Of a stretch of DNA of 15,922 nt, positions 1 through 5,901 are shown one piece after another (the stretch's first letter is position 1; the number at the start of each line of letters is the position of its first letter). The position numbers and the translations under genes are program-made. A model generated the notes under the pieces. That model was not told where the DNA came from. It did no database searches and worked only from the letters and a program-made list of their open reading frames with translations. This DNA is from RGIG5612 sp045604025 (GTDB lineage: Bacteria > Bacillota > Clostridia > Lachnospirales > Lachnospiraceae), in NCBI GenBank assembly GCA_045604025.1, contig JAZUNG010000182.1:1-15922 (forward strand). The letters are read 5' to 3'.

Positions 1-1
1 C

Positions 2-232
2 ACCCTGCCCAAACTGGAATACCAGCTGATGGAGCTGCTGATGCTGAACAACAACCAGTACCTGTCCTCGGAAGATATCCTCACCAAGATCTGGGGGTAT
101 GACTCCGAGTCCGACCTGGGTATCGTCTGGGTGTACATCTCGTACCTCAGGAAGAGGCTGCAGGCTCTCGGCGCCGATATCTCCATCAAGGTCAAGCGAA
201 ATGTAGGCTACAAGCTGGAGGCTGACCAATGA
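2..232 (+). CDS. Response regulator, OmpR family, C-terminal DNA-binding part (5' end outside window)
   Basis: Reading frame 2 is open from the window edge, so this is the 3' end of a longer gene and the ATG at 29 is internal. The 76 visible residues match an OmpR/PhoB winged-helix effector domain: the L-x-x-L-E-Y-Q-L-M-E-L-L helix, then Y-L-S-S-E-D-I-L-x-K-I-W-G-Y-D, the recognition helix with V-Y-I-S-Y-L-R-K-R-L, and the closing wing I-K-V-K-R-N-V-G-Y-K-L. The phosphoacceptor receiver domain lies upstream and is not visible. The stop TGA at 230-232 overlaps the ATG of the kinase at 229, so the two genes are translationally coupled as a two-component pair. By family knowledge the protein binds promoter DNA when phosphorylated. 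Its targets are not shown by the sequence; the convergent TRAP transporter is one guess. Confidence 0.93.
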   Translation, partial: TLPKLEYQLMELLMLNNNQYLSSEDILTKIWGYDSESDLGIVWVYISYLRKRLQALGADISIKVKRNVGYKLEADQ

Positions 233-1677
233 TCAAGGCTCTTCAGAAGAAATTCATCCGAGCCGCCATGATAGCCATCTCCGCTCTGATACTGGCTATC
301 CTGATAGGCATCAACATATTCAATCTGGTCTCTCAGAACAACCAGATCCGGAGCAATCTGGAGCTGCTCTCCAGATTCGGTTCCGACCGCGGTCTTGCGC
401 CGGGCGGCGGAATGCTGCCTGACGGAGTACTTCCTGACGGTGGAAGTGTAACACCCGAAAGTGGACTACAGCCTTCTGAAGGCGAAACCCGCGGCAGGCG
501 CGACTATGACCAGAATGGATCAATGGCAGCATCGGAAGTCGCCGATGATGACGATGACACGGATGATGACATAGACGATGATGCAGACGATGATGACGAG
601 ACTATTATCCCGGGAAGCGGCTCCGGTAACGGAAGAGGCGGCAGACTCCCCGAGAGGACTGACGAGGACCGATTCATGACGCTGACATATTTCATGGTCC
701 GCTTCAACAACGAGGGCACCATCGTCTACACTGACGTATCACGTATCTCCTCCGTGACCGAAAGCAGTGCCAGAGCTCTTGCAGCTGAGGTGTATGAAGG
801 CACTGCCATCTCCGGCAGGATGGGCTCATATATTTACCAGCTCACCGACAACGGTCCGGAGCTCGGCAAGACAGTCACGTTCATGGACACTTCCGAGCAG
901 CGCACGTCATTCCTGCGCATCCTGATCGTGTCGATCGCCATCGGTGTGGCGGCATGGCTGATCATGCTGGGATTTGTCATCCTGCTTTCCAGGAAGGCCA
1001 TCCGTCCCATCGCGGAGAATATCGAGCGCCAGAAGCAGTTCGTGACCAATGCCGGCCACGAGCTCAAGACTCCTCTGGCCATCATCCAGGCCAATGCTGA
1101 CGCCATGGAGCTGTTCAACGGTGAGAATAAATGGACTACCAATATCAAGGCTCAGGTCACACGTATGAGCGAGCTGACCAGCAACTTGCTGACACTCTCG
1201 CGTATGGACGAAAGCGCTGACAACATGCTCATGGAGGATCTGGACCTGTCTGAGATCGTTCAGGATAATGTGAAGACATTTGCAGGGCCTTTCAGCCTGA
1301 AGGGCGTCGCTCTGGAAAAGGATATCCGCGAGGGCCTGCATATACGCGGCGACCGCGCGCAGATCAAACAGCTGATGAGTCTGCTCTTCGACAACGCTGT
1401 CAAATATGTAAATGAGGGCGGAAATGCGAAGGTGTCTCTGAGTGGCACCGACAAAAAGGCGGTATTTACCATTCAGAATACATGTGAAGAACTGCCCACA
1501 TCAGCTCCGGAGAGGCTCTTCGACCGCTTCTACAGGAGCGATGAGTCGCACTCGCAGAAGACAGGCGGGCATGGCATAGGCCTGTCTGTGGTCAGCTCGA
1601 TCGTAAGCAATCACAATGGCAAGGTGAAGGCCGAATACATCGAGCCAAATATCGTGAGGTTCATAGTGACGCTGTAA
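229..1677 (+). CDS. Membrane sensor histidine kinase with Asp-rich extracytoplasmic region
   Basis: A 482-residue partner of the preceding regulator, which it would phosphorylate. TM1 is about residues 12-34 and TM2 about 229-254, leaving some 190 residues outside the membrane. The first part of that loop (about 50-145) is Gly/Pro/Asp-rich and probably disordered, with 15 Asp in residues 106-123. The second part (about 149-222) looks like a small folded sensor domain containing an R-F-N-N-E-G-T-I-V-Y-T-D stretch. Only about 14 residues separate TM2 from the kinase core, too short for an ordinary HAMP domain. The core has the H-box G-H-E-L-K-T-P-L-A (His277), N-box L-F-D-N-A-V-K-Y (Asn389), F-box L-F-D-R-F-Y-R and G-box G-G-H-G-I-G-L-S (446-453). 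The usual D-x-G-x-G D-box reads Q-N-T-C-E-E-L, as in some Firmicutes kinases. There is no separate ribosome site; translation is coupled by the ATGA overlap. The ligand is unknown. The stop lies 7 bases from the end of the convergent TRAP gene. Confidence 0.95.
   Translation: MIKALQKKFIRAAMIAISALILAILIGINIFNLVSQNNQIRSNLELLSRFGSDRGLAPGGGMLPDGVLPDGGSVTPESGLQPSEGETRGRRDYDQNGSMAASEVADDDDDTDDDIDDDADDDDETIIPGSGSGNGRGGRLPERTDEDRFMTLTYFMVRFNNEGTIVYTDVSRISSVTESSARALAAEVYEGTAISGRMGSYIYQLTDNGPELGKTVTFMDTSEQRTSFLRILIVSIAIGVAAWLIMLGFVILLSRKAIRPIAENIERQKQFVTNAGHELKTPLAIIQANADAMELFNGENKWTTNIKAQVTRMSELTSNLLTLSRMDESADNMLMEDLDLSEIVQDNVKTFAGPFSLKGVALEKDIREGLHIRGDRAQIKQLMSLLFDNAVKYVNEGGNAKVSLSGTDKKAVFTIQNTCEELPTSAPERLFDRFYRSDESHSQKTGGHGIGLSVVSSIVSNHNGKVKAEYIEPNIVRFIVTL
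544..600 (+). repeat. GAT/GAC codon repeat encoding an Asp-rich x-D-D-D tract
   Basis: Inside the kinase gene, codons 106-124 are almost all GAT or GAC, interrupted by ACG, ATA and GCA at four-codon spacing. The result is a degenerate 12-base tandem repeat encoding x-Asp-Asp-Asp. By topology the tract is outside the membrane. The array may vary in copy number by slippage; this is inference. Confidence 0.8.
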
Positions 1678-1684
1678 CGCCGCC

Positions 1685-3670
1685 TCACGACGCTCGCTGC
1701 ATTCTTCTCTTGCCCATGATCTGCAGGAAGATAGCGAATGCCACCAGCACGATCCCTATCACGTCGGTGAGCCATCCGGGGATCAGCAGCGTCAGACCGC
1801 CCGCGATGAAGATCAGTCTCTCAATGATCGTAACCCTCTTGAATACGTGGCCGTTCAGGGCAGCCGCGATCGCAAATACTCCTATGATCGAGGTCGCGAT
1901 AACCTGTATGGCCGGCAGCACTCCTTCATTCAGCAGTATCATGCCCGGATTGATAGCGAATATGTACGGCACGACAAATGCGGCTATAGCCAGCTTGGTC
2001 GCGTTGACACCGGTCTTCATGGGATCGGACTTCGCTATGGCCGAGCCCGCGTATGCCGCCAGCGCAACCGGAGGTGTGATGTCCGCAACGATTCCGAAGT
2101 AGAATACGAAGAAATGTGCTGCGATGGTATTTACACCCAGTGTGATCAGGATCGGCGCGCAGGTCGATGCCATGATGCAGTAGTTAGCTGTTGTAGGAAC
2201 GCCCATACCCAGGATGATACAGCAGATCATGGTCAGGAACAGGCAGATCAGGATCGAGATCAGAGGATTGGAGATCGACTGACCGATACCGACAACGATG
2301 GTGATCAGCTTGGATGCCAGTCCGGTAGCTGTGATGCAGCCCGAAACGATACCGGCCATGCAGCATGCCACAACAACGGTGATGCAGCTGCGGCCTCCGG
2401 CCTCCAGCGAACTATATGTCATGGTCCCGACTTCTTTGGCGACTGTCAGGGCACTCTTTTTCTCTTTTATGGCGTTGATGACATTCTGGGGGATGACCAC
2501 CAGAATAGACAGGATGATCGCGATGGCTGCCGAGTAAGCCAGCGTACGTGTGCTGGTAGCAACCAGCCATACCAGTACGATCAGAGGGATGAGCAGATAG
2601 AGCCTGGGGAGCAGCTGCTTCAGCTTCGGCAGGTTCTCTCTGGAGATACCCTTCAGGCCCAGCTTCTTGGCCTCCAGATGGACCGCTATGAAGATACCTG
2701 TGAAATACAGGATTGCCGGAAGTATGGCCCACAGCGCTACCTTGCCGTATGGCACGCCCATATACTCCGCCATCAGGAACGCGGCGGCTCCCATGATAGG
2801 CGGCATGATCTGTCCACCTGTGGACGCGGCGGCCTCAACGGCTCCCGCGAACTCCGCCTTGTAGCCCGTCTGCTTCATCATCGGGATAGTAACTGAACCG
2901 GTGGTAACTGTATTACCAACAGATGAACCGGATACCATACCGCAGAGGGCTGATGAGATGACCGCAACCTTGGCAGGACCGCCCGATGCGGAACCGACCA
3001 GTGCGTTTGCGCAGCTGATGAAGAACTGGGAGATACCGGTCCTCTCCAGGAATGCGCCGAATATGATGAAGATGGCTATGAACTTCGCGCACACCTGCAC
3101 GGGCGTCGCGAGTATACCTGATGTTGAATAGAAGATGGTATACATGAGACGCTTGAATATATTCCAGAACGGCTGACTCGGAGTATACATATAGAAGCAT
3201 CCGTAGATCATCAGCGCTCCGGCTACAAATATGATCGGCAGTCCCACGCATCTTCTGCACAGCTCGATGATACATGCCAGGGCGATGAGACCCACTATCG
3301 TCAGGAATGTGGTCATCTTGGACGCGCTGGTCAGTGACTTGGCGAGCGTTTTATATGAAAAACAGTAATAGAAAAATGCTCCTGCACCCAGGACCATGAG
3401 TATGTAGTCATACCATGGGATGAAGTTCGGTCTTACGTGCTTCTTGTGGGCAGGATATGACAGGTAACCGATGAGCATGACCAGCCCCAAGAACGATGTC
3501 AGCCTGACTTCCAGCGCAGCAGTAGAAAACAGCGTTGAATAAATACAGTACAGTGAAAACAGCGCTGTTAATACTGATATTATGATCTTCGGCACACCTG
3601 TCCATATACGTGTGGCCGATTCCTTGTCATACTGACGCATCAGTTCTTCCTGATTGATCTGTTCGCTCAT
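1685..3670 (-). CDS. TRAP transporter fused permease (DctQ + DctM in one chain, TAXI type)
   Basis: A 661-residue polytopic membrane protein of the TRAP 4TM/12TM fusion family, which imports a solute delivered by a TAXI binding protein, normally driven by an ion gradient. Residues about 28-130 form the small DctQ-like part with four hydrophobic helices. The DctM-like part follows with family motifs: S-G-S-S-V-G-N-T-V-T-T-G-S-V-T-I-P (247-263), G-G-Q-I-M-P-P-I-M-G-A-A-A-F (285-298), L-G-M-G-V-P-T-T-A-N-Y (487-497) and D-I-T-P-P-V-A-L-A-A-Y-A-G (530-542). The last about 50 residues add two more hydrophobic helices, as is common in this family. Length is typical. AGAGG lies 6 bases before the ATG. 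The gene follows the TAXI binding-protein gene after 103 bases that contain a hairpin, and both should form one operon. It ends 7 bases from the convergent kinase gene. The substrate cannot be told from sequence. Confidence 0.96.
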   Translation of the reverse strand: MSEQINQEELMRQYDKESATRIWTGVPKIIISVLTALFSLYCIYSTLFSTAALEVRLTSFLGLVMLIGYLSYPAHKKHVRPNFIPWYDYILMVLGAGAFFYYCFSYKTLAKSLTSASKMTTFLTIVGLIALACIIELCRRCVGLPIIFVAGALMIYGCFYMYTPSQPFWNIFKRLMYTIFYSTSGILATPVQVCAKFIAIFIIFGAFLERTGISQFFISCANALVGSASGGPAKVAVISSALCGMVSGSSVGNTVTTGSVTIPMMKQTGYKAEFAGAVEAAASTGGQIMPPIMGAAAFLMAEYMGVPYGKVALWAILPAILYFTGIFIAVHLEAKKLGLKGISRENLPKLKQLLPRLYLLIPLIVLVWLVATSTRTLAYSAAIAIILSILVVIPQNVINAIKEKKSALTVAKEVGTMTYSSLEAGGRSCITVVVACCMAGIVSGCITATGLASKLITIVVGIGQSISNPLISILICLFLTMICCIILGMGVPTTANYCIMASTCAPILITLGVNTIAAHFFVFYFGIVADITPPVALAAYAGSAIAKSDPMKTGVNATKLAIAAFVVPYIFAINPGMILLNEGVLPAIQVIATSIIGVFAIAAALNGHVFKRVTIIERLIFIAGGLTLLIPGWLTDVIGIVLVAFAIFLQIMGKRRMQRAS

Positions 3671-3710
3671 GATTTACCTCTGTTAATGATCCGATTTAAA
3701 AATATAATTG

Positions 3711-3744
3711 TTCCGTGCTGCAGCCATATAGCCACAGCACGGAA
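3711..3744 (-). promoter_or_regulatory. Intercistronic hairpin between TAXI binding protein and TRAP permease
   Basis: A perfect 10-bp inverted repeat: TTCCGTGCTG at 3711-3720 and CAGCACGGAA at 3735-3744, with a 14-base loop. On the transcript (minus strand) the stem is followed by an AT-rich stretch with a T-run about 8 bases on, not immediately adjacent. It could act as a leaky terminator or as a 3' stabilising stem that keeps binding-protein mRNA above permease mRNA, a common arrangement for transporters. The role is inferred; the structure is seen. Confidence 0.75.
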
Positions 3745-3746
3745 TG

Positions 3747-3775
3747 CAGTTGATCTAACGATTATTCAGTTGATC
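3747..3775. repeat. 9-bp direct repeat with 20-bp period overlapping the TAXI gene stop codon
   Basis: CAGTTGATC occurs at 3747-3755 and again exactly at 3767-3775, two helical turns apart. The second copy overlaps the TGA stop (3774-3776) of the permuted TAXI gene. It may be a protein site or a recombination scar; nothing in the sequence decides. Confidence 0.6.
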
Positions 3776-4805
3776 AATAGGTTCCTGCAGGGATGGTGTA
3801 AGCGCTGTAGAAAGGTGACATTTCGATCAGCTTGTTTACATGCTCATCATCAAATCCTACAAGATATACGCTCTTGCTGGTAGCAAGGTCTGTGATGGCG
3901 GTAGTAGGTGCGCCTGCTACGATGAATGCAGCATCGATCTTGCCGTCCTTGAGTGACTCGGAAGAATCTGTGAATCCCTGATAGATAGGTTCGATATCAT
4001 CTTCGGTCAGTCCATATGCATCCAGGCAGTCAACAGCGTTGAAGTATACGCCTGAGCCTGAAGCTCCGATGGAAACTTTCTTGCCTGCCAGATCAGCTAC
4101 AGACTGGATAGAAGGATCGGTAGTTACGATCTGAACCTGCTCCATGTACAGAGCGCAGACAACTGAAAAGTTCTCAACAGGCGCGTCGAACAGTCTCTCG
4201 CCGTTGTAAGCGTATGACATAACGTCAGACTGTGTGAAGCCGAGCTGGATATTGCCTGCTGCCAGCTCTTCGATGTTGTTCTGAGAACCGGTAGATGCAA
4301 CAACGGTAACCTTGACCTGGGTATTTCCTGAAACATACTGTCCCAGAACTCCGCCGTATGCATAATATGTTCCTGTCTCAGATCCGGTACCGAATGTCAG
4401 GTTGGGATCGTCTTCTCCGCCGGCACCTTCCTTGACGGCTGCTACCTCATAGCCTTTTTCCTTGAAGTACTTTGCAGCGCCGGGATGGTAAGGAACAGCA
4501 GTTACGGATGAAGCGAATTCAAGATCCAGCTCTCCGCCCTTTGCATGCTGCTCTGTAACCTCTGCGATATGATCATAAATGGTAGACACGAAATCGTATA
4601 CAACATTCTCTGAAACTGAGTCGGCTGCGATAACAACAGCACCTACAGCAACAGTATTGGTATCGGTGGATGATGCGTCGCCGCCTTCAGCCTGAGTCTC
4701 CCCTCCTGCAGGTGCAGTTGAAGGTGTAGAAGGAGCAGATCCGCCGCAGGCTGCCAGAATGCCAACCATAGATACCGCGATAATGATCGCAATTAACTTT
4801 TTCAT
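3774..4805 (-). CDS. TAXI-family TRAP solute-binding lipoprotein, apparently circularly permuted
   Basis: A 343-residue extracytoplasmic receptor that should hand solute to the fused permease encoded next. Signal peptide 1-19 ends in the lipobox L-A-A-C (Cys20), followed by a Ser/Thr/Pro/Gly tether to about 49. The order of the mature domain is unusual. Residues about 50-120 (V-A-V-G-A-V-V-I-A-A-D-S-V-S-E-N-V-V-Y, later V-P-Y-H-P-G-A-A-K-Y-F-K-E-K-G) are the segment that ends ordinary TAXI proteins. After a linker (121-135) comes the normal TAXI start L-T-F-G-T-G-S-E-T-G-T-Y-Y (136-148), then V-V-A-S-T-G-S-Q-N-N, A-A-G-N-I-Q-L-G-F-T-Q-S-D-V, K-K-V-S-I-G-A-S-G-S-G and V-A-G-A-P-T-T-A-I. The chain stops directly after Y-T-I-P-A-G-T-Y, where ordinary members continue for about 70-80 residues. 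GGAGGT lies 8 bases before the ATG, and a promoter lies just upstream. Family membership is certain from motifs; the permutation is read from motif order and remembered family sequences, without an alignment run. Confidence 0.95.
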   Translation of the reverse strand: MKKLIAIIIAVSMVGILAACGGSAPSTPSTAPAGGETQAEGGDASSTDTNTVAVGAVVIAADSVSENVVYDFVSTIYDHIAEVTEQHAKGGELDLEFASSVTAVPYHPGAAKYFKEKGYEVAAVKEGAGGEDDPNLTFGTGSETGTYYAYGGVLGQYVSGNTQVKVTVVASTGSQNNIEELAAGNIQLGFTQSDVMSYAYNGERLFDAPVENFSVVCALYMEQVQIVTTDPSIQSVADLAGKKVSIGASGSGVYFNAVDCLDAYGLTEDDIEPIYQGFTDSSESLKDGKIDAAFIVAGAPTTAITDLATSKSVYLVGFDDEHVNKLIEMSPFYSAYTIPAGTY

Positions 4806-4834
4806 TCCAATTACCTCCGTAAATTGATTGTCCT

Positions 4835-4863
4835 ATTTTACTACGTTCTGTATAAATATTCAA
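4835..4863 (-). promoter_or_regulatory. Sigma-A-type promoter of the TRAP-TAXI operon
   Basis: Read on the minus strand, TTGAAT (4858-4863) is separated by 17 bases from TAAAAT (4835-4840), matching the -35/-10 consensus at 4 of 6 and 5 of 6 positions. A-rich tracts like an UP element lie directly upstream of the -35. The transcript would start near 4828, giving a leader of about 20 bases that carries the GGAGGT site. Confidence 0.65.
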
Positions 4864-4887
4864 TTTTTTTCTTGTTATTTTTACAAC

Positions 4888-4917
4888 AAAAATGGTCGAC
4901 CCGCAGGTCGGCCATTT
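4888..4917 (-). terminator. Rho-independent terminator of the ABC transporter operon
   Basis: On the minus strand, AAATGG then CGACC pair with GGTCG then CCATTT around the loop TGCG, with one internal C/A mismatch. The stem is followed at once by TTTTTG. It stands 16 bases beyond the stop of the last ABC permease gene and just upstream of the TRAP-TAXI promoter, so the two minus-strand transport operons are separated. Confidence 0.85.
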
Positions 4918-4932
4918 GGTGAGTGTGTATTA

Positions 4933-5901
4933 TTATTCGGCTTTTATCGCTTTCGGCTTCCTGTTCTTGCCCAGGATAGTGATAAAAAGTATCAGCAACA
5001 GCAGTATGCCTTCCACGCTCTGTGATATCTCTGTATCCGCCTTGCCCAGCAGTGCCAGACCGGTCAGAATGATCTGTATGGAGAATGATCCGAGCAGTAT
5101 CTTGTAGAATTTTGCAGTGGATCCACCGGTTACCAGAACACCTCCGAGGTATATGGCCATGACTACCCTGATCTCCAGGAACGAGCCCATCTGGTTGCTG
5201 GTAGCACCGATATTTCCCAGCTGGAACAGAGCTCCGAATCCTGCCATCAGACCCGACAGAGCAAATGCAACTATCTTCATCTTGGTTACCGGGATTCCTA
5301 CTGCTTTTGCAGTGGTCTCATTTTCTCCGATAGCCCTGCTATAACGACCTGCCTTGGTAAACTCGAATACATAGCACATAACTATGCATATCACGATGAA
5401 GAACGGTATAAGGAACGCGTCGTTCTGCAGGAATGAGATGCCTGCAGGCACCTTCTGGATATCAGTAAACACCTGCAGATAATTGACCAGCCCTCGTATA
5501 CCTATCAACATCGCCAGCGTGACCATGAATGAAGACACCTTGAGTTTGGCGACGATAAATCCATTCAGAATGCCCACCAGCAGTCCTACTGCCAGTGTAA
5601 CAGGAAATACCAGGAAGTCTATTCCGGTCACGAATGCAAGATACATACCGATAACACCTGAGAGTGCCAGGTTAACGCCTACTGAAAGGTCTGTGCTGCC
5701 CTGTGATGTGACGAACAGTGTTCCGCATGCAACTACTATTGTGATCATCGACTGGGTTATTATGGTCTTGAGATTGCGCGGAAGGAACATCTTCAGGGCA
5801 CCGGTCTTGTCTGTCCCCGCAGCTATCGTAAAGAAGATGAAGATAACTACAAAGGCAATAAACGGTATTAAATCAACGAATTTTATTCTTCTTGTTTTCA
5901 T
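4933..5901 (-). CDS. ABC sugar-type transporter permease, RbsC/BPD_transp_2 family (second permease)
   Basis: A 322-residue inner-membrane permease with about 8-10 hydrophobic segments. Family landmarks are T-S-Q-G-S-T-D-L-S-V-G (65-75), the counterpart of the T-x-G-G-I-D-L-S-V-G motif; K-V-S-S-F-M-V-T-L-A-M-L-I-G-I-R-G (121-137); the cytoplasmic loop A-G-R-Y-S-R-A-I-G-E-N-E-T-T-A-K-A-V-G-I (184-203), thought to contact the ATPase; and Y-L-G-G-V-L-V-T-G-G-S (251-261). Length is typical. Its ATG overlaps the TGA of the ATPase gene by one base (TGATG), with GAGGAG upstream, so it is translationally coupled. It is the last gene of the operon and differs strongly from the other permease at 7403-8383, which suggests a heterodimeric channel. 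The substrate is unknown; a sugar or related polar compound is likely from the family. Confidence 0.93.
   Translation of the reverse strand: MKTRRIKFVDLIPFIAFVVIFIFFTIAAGTDKTGALKMFLPRNLKTIITQSMITIVVACGTLFVTSQGSTDLSVGVNLALSGVIGMYLAFVTGIDFLVFPVTLAVGLLVGILNGFIVAKLKVSSFMVTLAMLIGIRGLVNYLQVFTDIQKVPAGISFLQNDAFLIPFFIVICIVMCYVFEFTKAGRYSRAIGENETTAKAVGIPVTKMKIVAFALSGLMAGFGALFQLGNIGATSNQMGSFLEIRVVMAIYLGGVLVTGGSTAKFYKILLGSFSIQIILTGLALLGKADTEISQSVEGILLLLILFITILGKNRKPKAIKAE

Noticed and set aside
1677..1700. Bidirectional terminator between the kinase and TRAP genes
   Set aside because: GACGCT recurs at 1668-1673 and 1689-1694, but as a direct and not an inverted repeat, and no U-run is present.
1847..2896. 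Long plus-strand open frame of 349 codons opposite the TRAP permease
   Set aside because: Its composition (many R, D, Q, H, C) is typical of an antisense shadow of a membrane protein gene, and it has no ribosome site or recognisable domain.
3774..4805. TAXI protein as a simple truncated pseudogene missing its C-terminal end
   Set aside because: The missing end is present at the front of the mature protein, and signal peptide, ribosome site and promoter are intact, so rotation explains it better than truncation.
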